From NCBI RefSeq assembly GCF_025583945.1, contig NZ_JAOEGU010000010.1, positions 54,419 through 118,418 of the forward strand: a stretch of DNA of 64,000 bases, given 5' to 3'. The position numbers and the translations under genes were made by a program. The stretch comes from Methylobacter psychrophilus. Its GTDB lineage: Bacteria; Pseudomonadota; Gammaproteobacteria; Methylococcales; Methylomonadaceae. The notes beneath the pieces are model-generated. The model saw only the letters and a program-made list of their open reading frames with translations. It searched no databases and was not told where the DNA came from. Below are positions 24,215-33,862 of this stretch, in pieces. Position 1 is the stretch's first letter. Every line of letters begins with the position of its first letter.

Positions 24215-27067
24215 TTAGCTGTTGCTGGTGCCTTGCTCAAGCAAATCCAACTGGGTTTCTGAAAAGGCACGGTACTTTTCTTGCCATTCAGACGGTTGAT
24301 TAACTTTACTGATTTGCACGGCGGTCACTTTATATTCCGGGCAATTGGTTGCCCAGTCAGAGTTATCGGTAGTGATGACATTGGCACCGGATTCCGGAAA
24401 ATGGAAGGTGGTATAAACGACGCCAGGTTGAACACGTTCGGTAATGGTCGCACGCAATACGGTTTCACCGGCACGGCTTTTAATACCGACCCAGTCATCC
24501 ATTTTTACGCCACGATCTTCTGCATCATGTGGATGAATTTCAAGACGGTCTTCTGCATGCCAGGCGTTATTTTCTGTACGACGTGTTTGGGCGCCGACAT
24601 TGTATTGCGACAGGATGCGTCCGGTGGTTAACAGTAACGGAAATTTGCGACTGCTACGTTCTATGGTAGGGACGTATTCGGTCAGCATAAACAAGCCTTT
24701 GCCGTTATCACGCATAAAGCTGTCTTCATGCATGATTGGGGTACCGACCGAGTCTTCATCATAGCAGGGCCATTGTATGCTGCCCAGTTCGTCAATTTTG
24801 TCATAACTGACGCCGGCAAAAGTCGGGGTCAGGCTGGCAATTTCATCCATAATTTCTGAGGGATGGCTGTAGTTCATCGGGTAACCCATGGCATTTGACA
24901 GCAGTTGGGTAACTTCCCAATCCTGATAGCCTGCCAATGGCGTCATGACTTTACGCACCGGTGAAATACGTCGTTCTGCGTTGGTAAAAGTGCCTGATTT
25001 TTCTAAAAATGATGAACCGGGCAAGAAGACATGGGCAAATTTTGCGGTTTCATTAAGGAAAATATCCTGCACAATGACGCATTCCATAGAACGTAGGGCG
25101 GCATGAACATGTTGAATGTCAGGATCAGACTGGGCAATATCTTCGCCTTCGCAGTACAGTCCCATAAAGTTTTTATCCATGGCGGCATCAAACATGTTGG
25201 GGATACGAAGCCCCGGTTCATCGCTTAATTCAGCTTGCCATGCGGCTTCAAACAGTTTGTGGGTAGCAGGATCAGACACATGGCGATAGCCCGGGAATTC
25301 ATGCGGAAATGAACCCATATCGCAAGAACCCTGTACGTTGTTTTGTCCACGCAGCGGGTTAACACCAACGCCGTCACGACCTAAATTACCGGTTGCCATG
25401 GCGATGTTGGCAATACCGATAACCATGGTAGAGCCTTGGCTGTGTTCAGTAACACCCAGGCCGTAATAAATGGCGCCATTGTTGCCGGTAGCATAAAGCC
25501 TTGCTGCTGCTCTGAGTTCAGTAGCTGGAACGCCGGTCACAGATTCTGTGGCTTCCGGGGAGTTATGCTCCTGGGCGATAAAAGTTTCCCATTTTGCAAA
25601 GGAGGCAATATCGCAACGCTCTTTGACAAAGGCTTCGTCCATTAATTTTTCGGTGATGATGACGTGGCCGATGGCATTAATCAAGGCAACATTGGTACCG
25701 GGACGCAGTTTTAAATGGTGATTGGCTTGTACATGCGGTGAATTTCTAACCAGATCAATTTCACGCGGATCAATGACGATCAATTTTGCGCCCTGACGCA
25801 GGCGTTTTTTCATTTGTGAACCAAACACCGGGTGGCCGTCGGTGGGATTGGCACCAATAACCATAATGACATCCGCTTTCATCACGGAGTCAAAATCTTG
25901 CGTACCGGATGATTCACCAAAGGTTTGTTTCAAGCCATAACCGGTAGGTGAATGGCAAACCCGCGCACAAGTATCGACATTATTATTGCCAAAACCCGCA
26001 CGAATGAGTTTTTGCATGATATACACTTCTTCGTTGGTACAACGTGAAGAAGTAATTCCGCCGATTGCATCTTTACCATACTTTGCCTGAATACGTTTTA
26101 ATTCTGAGGCGGCATGATTAATGGCTACTTCCCAACTGACTTCTTGCCAGGCATCTTTAATACTGGCGCGAATCATGGGTTTGGTCATGCGGTCTTTATG
26201 CGTGGCATAACCAAAGGCAAAGCGTCCTTTAACACAGGAGTGACCATGATTGGCCTGACCGTCTTTATTGGGCACCATGCGAATAACTTGCTCGCCTTTC
26301 ATTTCTGCCCTGAATGAACAGCCAACGCCACAATAAGCACAGGTGGTGATAATGGCGTGTTCCGGTTGGCCGTGGTCAATAACCGATTTTTCCATTAAGG
26401 TCGCCGTTGGACAGGCTTGTACACAAGCGCCACAAGAGACACATTCGGAGTCCATGAAGGCTTCGTTCTGACTGGGCGATACTTTGGAATCAAAACCGCG
26501 ACCATCAATGGTTAAAGCAAAGGTACCTTGGGTTTCTTCGCACGCTCTGACGCAACGAGAGCAGACAATACATTTGCTGGGGTCAAAGCTGAAGTAAGGG
26601 TTGCTTTCATCTTTAACCGCATCAAGATGGGTTTCAATGGGGTTGTAACGCACTTCGCGCAAACCCACCGCACCGGCCATATCTTGCAGTTCGCAATCGC
26701 CATTGGCTGAACAGGTCAGGCAGTCCAGTGGATGATCGGAAATGTACAATTCCATAACGCCACGACGGACATCAGCCAGACTTTTGTTTTGGGTAACAAC
26801 TTTTAAGCCTTCTGCAACCGGTGTGGTACAAGATGCCGGCATGCCACGGCCACCTTCAATCTGGACTACGCAAAGCCGACAAGAACCAAAGGGTTCAATA
26901 CTGTCGGTTGCGCATAATTTAGGAATATCAATGCCGATACTTGCTGCTGCACGCATGATGGACGTGCCAACGGGTGCCGTTACCTTAAAACCGTCAATTT
27001 CCAGGGTAACCAATTGGGTTGCCGCGCTGGCGGGGGTACCAAAATCTTGTTGTTTATTAATGCTCAT
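24215..27067 (-). CDS. fdsA: NAD-dependent formate dehydrogenase, molybdenum catalytic alpha subunit
   Basis: A 950-residue subunit. An N-terminal [2Fe-2S] domain (CATDSIEPFGSCRLCVV) and NuoG-like iron-sulfur ligands (CLTCSANGDCELQ) come first. Two ferredoxin-like clusters (CIVCSRCVRACEE, CVSCGACVQACP) follow, then the Mo-bisMGD domain with its own cluster CAYCGVGC. The molybdenum ligand is Cys371 in CARVCHSPTGYG, where some formate dehydrogenases have selenocysteine. It oxidises formate to CO2 and sends electrons through the iron-sulfur chain to FdsB/FdsG. The oxygen-tolerant fds class is expected. Formate oxidation to NADH would be the last step of C1 dissimilation in a methylotroph. Confidence 0.96.
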   Translation of the reverse strand: MSINKQQDFGTPASAATQLVTLEIDGFKVTAPVGTSIMRAAASIGIDIPKLCATDSIEPFGSCRLCVVQIEGGRGMPASCTTPVAEGLKVVTQNKSLADVRRGVMELYISDHPLDCLTCSANGDCELQDMAGAVGLREVRYNPIETHLDAVKDESNPYFSFDPSKCIVCSRCVRACEETQGTFALTIDGRGFDSKVSPSQNEAFMDSECVSCGACVQACPTATLMEKSVIDHGQPEHAIITTCAYCGVGCSFRAEMKGEQVIRMVPNKDGQANHGHSCVKGRFAFGYATHKDRMTKPMIRASIKDAWQEVSWEVAINHAASELKRIQAKYGKDAIGGITSSRCTNEEVYIMQKLIRAGFGNNNVDTCARVCHSPTGYGLKQTFGESSGTQDFDSVMKADVIMVIGANPTDGHPVFGSQMKKRLRQGAKLIVIDPREIDLVRNSPHVQANHHLKLRPGTNVALINAIGHVIITEKLMDEAFVKERCDIASFAKWETFIAQEHNSPEATESVTGVPATELRAAARLYATGNNGAIYYGLGVTEHSQGSTMVIGIANIAMATGNLGRDGVGVNPLRGQNNVQGSCDMGSFPHEFPGYRHVSDPATHKLFEAAWQAELSDEPGLRIPNMFDAAMDKNFMGLYCEGEDIAQSDPDIQHVHAALRSMECVIVQDIFLNETAKFAHVFLPGSSFLEKSGTFTNAERRISPVRKVMTPLAGYQDWEVTQLLSNAMGYPMNYSHPSEIMDEIASLTPTFAGVSYDKIDELGSIQWPCYDEDSVGTPIMHEDSFMRDNGKGLFMLTEYVPTIERSSRKFPLLLTTGRILSQYNVGAQTRRTENNAWHAEDRLEIHPHDAEDRGVKMDDWVGIKSRAGETVLRATITERVQPGVVYTTFHFPESGANVITTDNSDWATNCPEYKVTAVQISKVNQPSEWQEKYRAFSETQLDLLEQGTSNS

Positions 27068-27088
27068 GAATCATTCCTCGTGTCGTTA

Positions 27089-28642
27089 TCAGGCTGCGCC
27101 GGCTTTTTCATCTATCCCAAAGTCTTCCGGGAAATTATTTAAAGCACTCAAAACAGGATAGGGAGTCATGCCGCCTAATGCACAAAGCGAACCGTTAAGT
27201 AAGGTGTTACAAAGATCGCGTAATAAAGGTACATTTTTGCTTAGCTCCCGGCCGGCAATAATGTCATCTAAAACTTCATAACCCCGGGTTGAACCTATGC
27301 GGCAGGGTGTGCATTTACCGCAGGATTCAATTGCACAAAATTCCATGTTGTAACGCGCCATTTCAGCCATGTTGGCCGTGTCATCAAAAACAACAACGCC
27401 GCCATGACCCAATACTGTCCAGTTTGCGGCAAAAGCTTCGTAATCCAATGGAGTATCAAATTGTGATTCGGGTAAATAGGCACCTAAAGGGCCACCAACC
27501 TGAACGGCTTTAATGGGGCGTCCTGATGCTGTGCCGCCACCAAAATCATATAAGAGTTCACGTAACGTCATACCAAAAGCCAGTTCAACCAAGCCGGCGT
27601 GTTTAATATTACCGGCAAGTTGAAGCGGCAGGGTACCGCGTGAGCGACCCATACCGAAATCACGGTAATAATCGCCGCCCTTATCCAGTATTATGGGTAC
27701 GGAGGCCAAGGAAATAACGTTATTAACGACAGTAGGTTTGCCAAACAAACCGCTAATGGCAGGCAGTGGTGGTTTAAAACGCACCAGGCCACGTTTGCCT
27801 TCCAGGCTTTCCATTAAAGAAGTTTCTTCGCCGCAAATATAAGCGCCAGCACCCAAGCGAACTTCAAGATTAAATGTTTTACCGCTACCTTGAATATTAT
27901 CGCCCAGGTAACCGGCTTGATAAGCTTTTTCAATAGCGGTATTCAGGGCTTTATGGGCATGAGGATATTCTACCCGCAAGTAGATATAGCCTTGATTGGC
28001 ACCAACGGCAATACCCGCGATGGTCATGCCTTCAATTAATACAAACGGATCGCCTTCCATCGTCATGCGGTCAGAAAAGGTACCGGAATCGCCTTCGTCG
28101 GCATTACAGATAATATATTTTTGTTCTGATGGCGTACCTAGTACGGTATTCCATTTAATGCCCGTAGGGAAAGCCGCGCCGCCGCGTCCCCGCAAACCGG
28201 AGTCAGTGACCGCTTTAACAATATCGGCCTGTGACATTTTTAAGGCATTGCTTAAACCGCGATAACCCTCGTGAGCAATATAGTCATCCAGATTGACAGG
28301 ATCGGTTATGCCGCACCGAGCAAAAGTTAAGCGTTGTTGTTTTTTCAGGTAATCCAGTTCTTCGGTTAAACCCAAGAACAGTGGGTGGGCGCCGCCCTGT
28401 ACAAAATCAGCATCAAACAGGCTGGTTACATCGCCAACCTGAACCGGGCCATAAGCCACACGACCTTCTGCGGTGGCCACTTCAACCAGTGGTTCCAGCC
28501 AGAACATGCCTCTTGAGCTGTTGCGGATTAACTGAATGGTAATGTTGCGTTTTTCGGCTTCCTTGGCGATAGCGATGGCTACCCTATCAGCTCCCAGAGA
28601 AATTGCGCTGGAATCGCAGGGGACATAAATGGTGATGCTCAT
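27089..28642 (-). CDS. fdsB: NAD-dependent formate dehydrogenase, beta subunit (FMN/NAD)
   Basis: A 517-residue NuoF-like diaphorase. The N-terminal ~130 residues are a thioredoxin-like extension. The NADH/FMN region has [16 protein letters not shown] and [19 protein letters not shown]. The [4Fe-4S] motif is [13 protein letters not shown]. It accepts electrons from FdsA and reduces NAD+. Its start overlaps the fdsG stop by four bases, and fdsA begins 21 bases after it, so the three are one transcript. Confidence 0.95.
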   Translation of the reverse strand: MSITIYVPCDSSAISLGADRVAIAIAKEAEKRNITIQLIRNSSRGMFWLEPLVEVATAEGRVAYGPVQVGDVTSLFDADFVQGGAHPLFLGLTEELDYLKKQQRLTFARCGITDPVNLDDYIAHEGYRGLSNALKMSQADIVKAVTDSGLRGRGGAAFPTGIKWNTVLGTPSEQKYIICNADEGDSGTFSDRMTMEGDPFVLIEGMTIAGIAVGANQGYIYLRVEYPHAHKALNTAIEKAYQAGYLGDNIQGSGKTFNLEVRLGAGAYICGEETSLMESLEGKRGLVRFKPPLPAISGLFGKPTVVNNVISLASVPIILDKGGDYYRDFGMGRSRGTLPLQLAGNIKHAGLVELAFGMTLRELLYDFGGGTASGRPIKAVQVGGPLGAYLPESQFDTPLDYEAFAANWTVLGHGGVVVFDDTANMAEMARYNMEFCAIESCGKCTPCRIGSTRGYEVLDDIIAGRELSKNVPLLRDLCNTLLNGSLCALGGMTPYPVLSALNNFPEDFGIDEKAGAA

Positions 28643-29115
28643 GCAAGTTCCTTGGTTTCATTGATGGTCGTGTCAAAGCTGTCTGCCGACACCCGTCCAT
28701 AAATTTCGGTGCCGATTTGCATGGCTGGTGAGCAGGCACAGTTGCCCAGGCAATAGACTGGCTCCAGCGAGAATTCGCCATCTGCAGTGGTTTCATGAAA
28801 ATCAATACCCAAGCGGTCTTTGACATGCTGTTCTAATTTTTTTCCGCCCATTGCCTGACAGGATTCGGCACGGCAAAGATAAATAGTATGGTTGCCTGGT
28901 TTGCTTTCGCGGAAATAATGATAAAAGCTGATGACACCATGTACTTCAGCACGCGAAAGATTTAAAGCTTTGGCAATAGCCGGCACGCTTTCCGCAGGAA
29001 CATAACCGATTTTATCTTGAATGGCATGTAAAATAGGTAAAAGTGCTCCGGGTTTATCTTTGAGTGCAGTCGTTATTTCTTGTACGGTCGCTTGCATATT
29101 GCTCGATTCAGTCAT
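28639..29115 (-). CDS. fdsG: NAD-dependent formate dehydrogenase, gamma subunit (NuoE-like)
   Basis: A 158-residue NuoE-like [2Fe-2S] subunit. The four cluster cysteines are in [13 protein letters not shown] and [14 protein letters not shown]. The N-terminal helical bundle includes [22 protein letters not shown] 29115, with AAGAG upstream, is preferred over TTG two codons earlier. It is the first gene of the fds operon. The 358-base region upstream (29116-29473) should hold the operon promoter; I see no clear operator there. Confidence 0.94.
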   Translation of the reverse strand: MTESSNMQATVQEITTALKDKPGALLPILHAIQDKIGYVPAESVPAIAKALNLSRAEVHGVISFYHYFRESKPGNHTIYLCRAESCQAMGGKKLEQHVKDRLGIDFHETTADGEFSLEPVYCLGNCACSPAMQIGTEIYGRVSADSFDTTINETKELA

Positions 29116-29430
29116 GGTCAACTCTTAATGGCGATTTTATTCATTAAAGCAACCTGCATCCTTCGTGCTGCCTTAAAATGTACTGTTAGCATAGCACAAG
29201 AAAATTTATGTGTAAAAAGACATAAATAGACACAATATGTAAGCTTTATCAGGTGGGGCAAAGAATTGGATGGTTGTGACAGAGTGGGTCTAACGAATGC
29301 TGCTTTGAACCGGTGTAAATAAGAGCAGTGAGGCGAAAGCTTTACAGGTCGTTAATTTGGCGAGGTTACGGCAGGTTTTTTGAAAACCGAAAGGGTAGAT
29401 TGGGTTTTATAGCGAGGGGTAGGGTAACGC

Positions 29431-29464
29431 AAACTGTAGCTTGTCGATAAACAGGCTACAGTTT
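29431..29464. terminator. Hairpin just downstream of the second csp gene
   Basis: AAACTGTAGCTTGT pairs with ACAGGCTACAGTTT (one G-U) around CGATAA, a 14-bp stem ending ten bases past the csp stop on the minus strand. No strong T-run follows. It probably ends or protects the csp mRNA. Confidence 0.55.
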
Positions 29465-29473
29465 ATTCTGCAA

Positions 29474-29674
29474 TTAGATGATGGTTACTTCTTCTGCTTG
29501 CGGGCCTTTTTGGCCTTGTGTAACAGTAAACTGTACTTTTTGGCCTTCATCAAGAGATTTAAAGCCTGAGCTGTTAATGTTACGGAAATGAACAAAAACG
29601 TCAGCGCCGTTTTCTTGTTGAATAAAACCGAAACCTTTTTCAGCGTTAAACCATTTAACTGTACCAGTGGCCAT
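29474..29674 (-). CDS. Cold-shock protein, CspA family (second copy)
   Basis: A 66-residue cold-shock domain protein with KGFGFI (RNP1) and VFVHF (RNP2). It starts [18 protein letters not shown], like the 15948 copy, but diverges in the C-terminal half, so the two are separate paralogs. An AT-rich leader of more than 150 bases precedes the ATG, as in cold-regulated csp mRNAs. The gap 29675-30114 contains this leader and the hairpin at 30011 but no gene. Confidence 0.95.
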   Translation of the reverse strand: MATGTVKWFNAEKGFGFIQQENGADVFVHFRNINSSGFKSLDEGQKVQFTVTQGQKGPQAEEVTII

Positions 29675-30010
29675 TGTGTAATCCTAATATAAAGTATGTA
29701 ATTGAAGCCTTTTGTAAGGCTGGTGGCGCTGAGAAATTTAAGAATTACTTATGATAAACAGGACGAGCCATACAGGAAAAACGTCGTAGAGATAAGCATA
29801 ACGGTAAGTCAATTTTCAAGCTGGGCGAATTCTATAGTGGAGGCTATAGAATGTCAATAATTTTAGTGTGTGAATAGCTAACAAATAAACACTGCTGATT
29901 TCTCAGCTATCAACATTTATTGGCTGATGTGATGTAGATTCTTGGATAGATATACTCCGTGCGCCAAGAAAGCCAAAAATTTGACCGTGCGGAGTGCAAT
30001 GTCGACGCTA

Positions 30011-30043
30011 ACGGATACCATCCCTTGAAGGGATGGTATCCGT
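30011..30043. repeat. Perfect ACGGATACC hairpin (MITE core)
   Basis: ACGGATACCATCCCTT-G-AAGGGATGGTATCCGT is a perfect 16-bp stem with a one-base centre. It matches the hairpin core of the elements at 12192 and 16409, here in reverse orientation (GACGCTAACGGATACC) and without recognisable termini. Confidence 0.8.
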
Positions 30044-30114
30044 ACGAGTTTGCTGTGACGCTCCAAAGTCAGGTAACGATTGGTAGGGTATTTGTTTCGA
30101 GTTGCTACTATCGT

Positions 30115-31665
30115 TTATTGAAATAATACGGCGGCACTAATAATTATGGAACTAATAATCATGGCCCATACGGTGCTTTTATGATTATTATCCATTTGCT
30201 GGCGTAGTAAAGTCAGTTCTCGTTGCTGCGCTTCAGCGTGTTGCTGTGAGTTGGCCGCATTGTCCAATGCCTTGTAAAGCAAAGAAGGGATTTCCGGAAA
30301 TTGCTCGGCAAAGGCAGGAAACTGTTTGATTATTTTGTTTATTTTGGCTTTTGGACCCAAGCGCTCATGGAACCATTTTTCAAGAAAAGGTTTGGCGGTT
30401 TGCCATAAGTCCAGTTCGGGATAAAGCTGCCGGCCCAAGCCTTCAATATTAAGCAGCGTTTTTTGCAGTAACACCAGTTGCGGTTGAACGTGCATATCAA
30501 AACGTCGTGCAGTCTGGAATAAACGCAATAATAATTGACCAAAAGAAATATCTTTTAGCGGCTTTTCAAAGATGGGCTCGCAAACGCTACGAATCGCAGA
30601 TTCAAATTCTTCAATGCGGGTTGTGCTGGGTACCCAGCCGGATTCAACATGCATTTCCGCTACTTTTCGATAATCACGGTTAAAAAAAGCCAGAAAATTT
30701 TCTGCCAGATAACGTTGATCAGATAAAGACAAGGAGCCAACAATACCAAAATCAACGGCTATGTATTTATCGGGAACATCGACAAAAATATTGCCGGGAT
30801 GCATATCGGCATGAAAAAAGTTATCCCTGAATACTTGGGTAAAAAATATTTCTACACCACGTTCAGCCAATGCTTTAAAGTCTGCGCCAGCGGCTTTAAG
30901 TTGCTCTATTTCACCGACAGGTATGCCATAAATTCTTTCCATGACCATGACTTTTTTTCGTGTCAGGGACCAGTAGACTTCGGGTATATAAATCAATTCC
31001 GAGTTTTCAAAATTACGACGTAATTTGGCTGCATTGGCCGCTTCCCTGACCAGATCCAGTTCATCCAGTGTGGATCTTTCAAATTCAGCAACAACATCTA
31101 TTGCCCGCAATCTTTTGGCATCAGACCAAAAGCGTTCCGCAAAACGAGCCAGTTCATAAAGCAAGCCTATGTCGGAACGAATACGATCTTCAATATCCGG
31201 ACGTAACACTTTTACAATGACTTTTTCACCGGTATGTAATACAGCCGTATGAACCTGCGCTACTGAAGCCGAAGCCAATGGTGTAGGGTCAAACTCGGCA
31301 AAAGCCTCGGTAATTGACATGCCCAGTTCTATTTCAATAATACTGCGGGCAATCTCATTGGCGAAGGGTGGAACCCGGTCTTGCAGTTTTACCAGTTCAT
31401 CTGAAATGTCATCAGGTAGCAGATCTTTGCGAGTCGATAAAGCCTGGCCGAATTTGACATAGATAGGTCCGAGATCTTCCAGGGCACGTCTGATTCTGAC
31501 GCCACGTGAGTCCGCTTTGGGTTTAAGCCAATAGCTGGGAGTAATAAAAGCCAGATAACGAATGGGACGAAATAAATGGGTTTTTAAAACGATTTCGTCC
31601 AGGCCATGAACGACGAGAACCCAATTGATATGGATCAAGCGTAATACTAATTTAGGTCGGATCAC
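30115..31665 (-). CDS. ubiB: Ubiquinone biosynthesis kinase-like protein UbiB
   Basis: A 516-residue ABC1/AarF-family protein with a GTG start. The family-specific KxGQ motif is in YVKFGQALSTRKDLLP. An atypical kinase core follows with VIVKVLRPDIEDRIR, ADMHPGNIFVD and VDFGIVGSL. A C-terminal hydrophobic segment (about 495-515) anchors it in the inner membrane. It supports the late, aerobic hydroxylation steps of ubiquinone synthesis, probably through ATP-driven extraction of lipid intermediates. It is on the same strand as ubiE and ubiJ, with a DUF1640 gene between. Confidence 0.94.
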   Translation of the reverse strand: MIRPKLVLRLIHINWVLVVHGLDEIVLKTHLFRPIRYLAFITPSYWLKPKADSRGVRIRRALEDLGPIYVKFGQALSTRKDLLPDDISDELVKLQDRVPPFANEIARSIIEIELGMSITEAFAEFDPTPLASASVAQVHTAVLHTGEKVIVKVLRPDIEDRIRSDIGLLYELARFAERFWSDAKRLRAIDVVAEFERSTLDELDLVREAANAAKLRRNFENSELIYIPEVYWSLTRKKVMVMERIYGIPVGEIEQLKAAGADFKALAERGVEIFFTQVFRDNFFHADMHPGNIFVDVPDKYIAVDFGIVGSLSLSDQRYLAENFLAFFNRDYRKVAEMHVESGWVPSTTRIEEFESAIRSVCEPIFEKPLKDISFGQLLLRLFQTARRFDMHVQPQLVLLQKTLLNIEGLGRQLYPELDLWQTAKPFLEKWFHERLGPKAKINKIIKQFPAFAEQFPEIPSLLYKALDNAANSQQHAEAQQRELTLLRQQMDNNHKSTVWAMIISSIIISAAVLFQ

Positions 31666-31677
31666 GTATTTACAAAA

Positions 31678-31929
31678 TTATAGTGGAAAAAAAGCTTTAA
31701 GAATTAACGTCATTACGCCGCCCAATAGAATACCCAACATCCATTTTATTAGATTGATATCTGCTCTAATGGGGGCAAGTTCGATTTGCAAATCTTTTTT
31801 TGAAACCAGGTCAGCCTCGCCGGAAGCATCACGGAAGGCCTCAGATATAGCTCTGGCCTGATCGTCAGGGATGCCGCCTGCTTTGAGTTTTTCAACAAAT
31901 TTTAATGTATCAAAAGATATTGTCGCCAT
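31678..31929 (-). CDS. DUF1640-like coiled-coil membrane protein
   Basis: An 83-residue protein with the DUF1640 layout: an N-terminal segment FDTLKFVEKLKAGGIPDDQA, a helical middle, then one C-terminal membrane helix (MLGILLGGVMTLILKAFF). Longer homologues have a coiled coil before the membrane helix; this one is short. The function of the family is unknown. It lies 12 bases before ubiB and 71 bases after ubiJ on the same strand, so it is probably co-transcribed with the ubiquinone genes, which is not a common arrangement. Confidence 0.7.
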   Translation of the reverse strand: MATISFDTLKFVEKLKAGGIPDDQARAISEAFRDASGEADLVSKKDLQIELAPIRADINLIKWMLGILLGGVMTLILKAFFPL

Positions 31930-32000
31930 AATGCCTGTCCGGTAAATTTTGGATATGTTTTACAGTATAACAAAGCCAATAGGTGAAGGTAGAACGCATT

Positions 32001-32633
32001 TTAGTCTTGAGCTTTGTGTTTTGTAGCTAAAGCACTTTTAAGTCGTTCAATCCGGCTTTGCAAGCGATCAAAGTCGGTGCGTAATTCATCAATTTGCTCG
32101 TAAAAAATATCGACTTCCGGTCCTGCCGGTAAATCTCGGGTTTCTTCCTGAAGAAATTCGGAGACGTTAAGCCTAAAGGTTTCAAGGGAATCTTTACTCC
32201 AGCTTTGCCCAGCCCGAAAAAATTGACTGATATTGTGCGCTATGCTGTCACCGGTGTAACGGGCCAGTTGTTGTTCCAGATTAATATCCAGTTTGGCAAA
32301 CAGTTCCTGAAATTTTCGACCGGTCTGCATGTCGCCTTCAATTTTTACTTCACCGGAGAAAATTGACCGCATGGGTTTTGAACTAAGCCCCATTAAACCA
32401 AAGGCAAAAACAGAACCGGTCAGTTGAGTATCAGGCTGGTCGGGGCTGTAATCGAGTAGTTGAATGGCGTCGGTGTTGGGGCAGAGGTAAATGGTTTCAT
32501 TAAACGGTTGAATGGTCAGCGCAATGATTTTACCGTCCAGAGGCGTTAAAAAAACAGCCCTGTTCTGATCCAGCGCAAGAAACTGGTTAAGTGCGGCTTC
32601 CAGTACGCTCATCAACAAAGGTTTGATGGTCAT
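32001..32633 (-). CDS. ubiJ: Ubiquinone biosynthesis accessory factor UbiJ (SCP2 domain)
   Basis: A 210-residue protein. The ATG at 32633 begins MTIKPLLMSVLEAALNQFL and lies one base after the ubiE stop; upstream in-frame starts would sit inside ubiE. The N-terminal half is an SCP2 lipid-binding domain (LTPLDGKIIALTIQPF, SSKPMRSIFSGEVKIEGD). The C-terminal helix (EQIDELRTDFDRLQSRIERL) is a coiled coil. UbiJ holds the ubiquinone intermediates in the soluble Ubi complex with UbiE and the hydroxylases. Gene order ubiE-ubiJ-ubiB is the gammaproteobacterial standard. Confidence 0.9.
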   Translation of the reverse strand: MTIKPLLMSVLEAALNQFLALDQNRAVFLTPLDGKIIALTIQPFNETIYLCPNTDAIQLLDYSPDQPDTQLTGSVFAFGLMGLSSKPMRSIFSGEVKIEGDMQTGRKFQELFAKLDINLEQQLARYTGDSIAHNISQFFRAGQSWSKDSLETFRLNVSEFLQEETRDLPAGPEVDIFYEQIDELRTDFDRLQSRIERLKSALATKHKAQD

Positions 32634-32634
32634 G

Positions 32635-33384
32635 CTAGATTTTATAACCTCTGTGAACGGCAACAATACCTTGTGACATATTGAAATATTCACAACGTTC
32701 CAGACCGGCATTTTCCATCATTTTTTTCAACTCATCCTGTTTGGGGTGCATACGAATGGATTCAGCCAGATAGCGATAACTGTCTTCATCTTTGGCAACA
32801 AATTTGCCAATTTTAGGTAACAGCTTAAAGGAATAAAAATCGTAAACTTTTTCAGTGATTTTGTCCGTAGGATGTGAAAACTCGAGTACGATCACACGAC
32901 CACCGGGTTTTAATACCCGGTACATGGAACGCAATGCGGCATCTTTGTCGGTGACGTTACGCAGACCAAAAGCGATACAAACACAATCAAAGGTATTATC
33001 TTCAAAGGGCAGACATTCGGCATTGACTTGCGCATAGCGGACGTTGCCGGTCAGGCCTTTGTCTATCAACCGATCGCGACCGGTACGCAGCATTTCGGAA
33101 TTAATATCAGCTAAAATAACCTGACCGTCCTTGCCCACACGTTGTTCGAACAGTACGGTCAAATCGCCCGTTCCGCCTGCCAGATCCAGTACTTGTTCGC
33201 CTTTACGGACGTTGCTTAATTGTACGGCAACACGCTTCCAGATACGGTGAATACCCAGCGACATCAAGTCATTCATGATGTCATATTGTCCTGCAACCGA
33301 ATCAAATACGCCGCGTACGAGATTGACTTTTTGATCGGTGGCAACTTGTTTAAAGCCGAAATGGGTGGTGTTATCGTTTGTCAT
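32635..33384 (-). CDS. ubiE: Ubiquinone/menaquinone C-methyltransferase UbiE
   Basis: A 249-residue SAM-dependent methyltransferase. The SAM motif I is [12 protein letters not shown], with [22 protein letters not shown] and [12 protein letters not shown] all typical of UbiE. It C-methylates the demethoxy-ubiquinol intermediate. The ATG and length match the family. It begins the ubiE-ubiJ-ubiB group and follows the DUF971 gene by eight bases. Confidence 0.97.
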   Translation of the reverse strand: MTNDNTTHFGFKQVATDQKVNLVRGVFDSVAGQYDIMNDLMSLGIHRIWKRVAVQLSNVRKGEQVLDLAGGTGDLTVLFEQRVGKDGQVILADINSEMLRTGRDRLIDKGLTGNVRYAQVNAECLPFEDNTFDCVCIAFGLRNVTDKDAALRSMYRVLKPGGRVIVLEFSHPTDKITEKVYDFYSFKLLPKIGKFVAKDEDSYRYLAESIRMHPKQDELKKMMENAGLERCEYFNMSQGIVAVHRGYKI

Positions 33385-33392
33385 TGTCGTGT

Positions 33393-33782
33393 TTAGTTTT
33401 TAAGTGATGTTTTATGCTTATACCCGGCAGCTTCCAGCTTATTGAGATAATTAGCCCATAATGCTGGATATTCAGCGCCTAATTTATACAGTAAATCCCA
33501 AGTGTAAATGCCGCTGTTATGGCCATCGCTAAATAGTGGAGAAATAGCATAATTGCCAATTGGTTTAATTTCTTTAATAGTGACGTCTTCTTTGCCTACT
33601 TGAAGAACTTCCTGGCCGGGTGCATGGCCTATGGCTTCTGCTGAAGGTGTATAAACACGCAGATATTCACACGGCAGTTGGTACACATTGCCGTCATCAA
33701 AGCTGACTTCAAGAATGTTGGAAACCTGATGCAGTTTGATTTCAGTAGGCCAGGTATTGCTGGATTTTACAGTTAAGCGCAT
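33393..33782 (-). CDS. DUF971 / gamma-butyrobetaine hydroxylase-like N-terminal domain protein
   Basis: A 129-residue protein matching the GBBH-like N-terminal (DUF971) fold: [20 protein letters not shown], then [20 protein letters not shown] and the closing [10 protein letters not shown]. In longer homologues this small domain can hold an Fe/Zn site; alone its role is unknown. It often occurs near hslVU in gammaproteobacteria, as here (81 bases downstream of hslU) and directly before ubiE. Confidence 0.83.
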   Translation of the reverse strand: MRLTVKSSNTWPTEIKLHQVSNILEVSFDDGNVYQLPCEYLRVYTPSAEAIGHAPGQEVLQVGKEDVTIKEIKPIGNYAISPLFSDGHNSGIYTWDLLYKLGAEYPALWANYLNKLEAAGYKHKTSLKN

Positions 33783-33815
33783 ATAATTTTATAAAATATA
33801 ACTTAGGTTATGTGG

Positions 33816-33856
33816 TCGGGTTACTATTACAGCAGTCGCTGTGCGCTGTAACCCGA
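33816..33856. terminator. Hairpin between hslU and the DUF971 gene
   Basis: TCGGGTTAC (33816-33824) pairs with GTAACCCGA (33848-33856), with a smaller ACAGC/GCTGT hairpin in the loop. It begins seven bases beyond the hslU stop on the minus strand. It lacks a T-run; it may attenuate or stabilise the hslVU transcript. Confidence 0.45.
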
Positions 33857-33862
33857 TATTTT

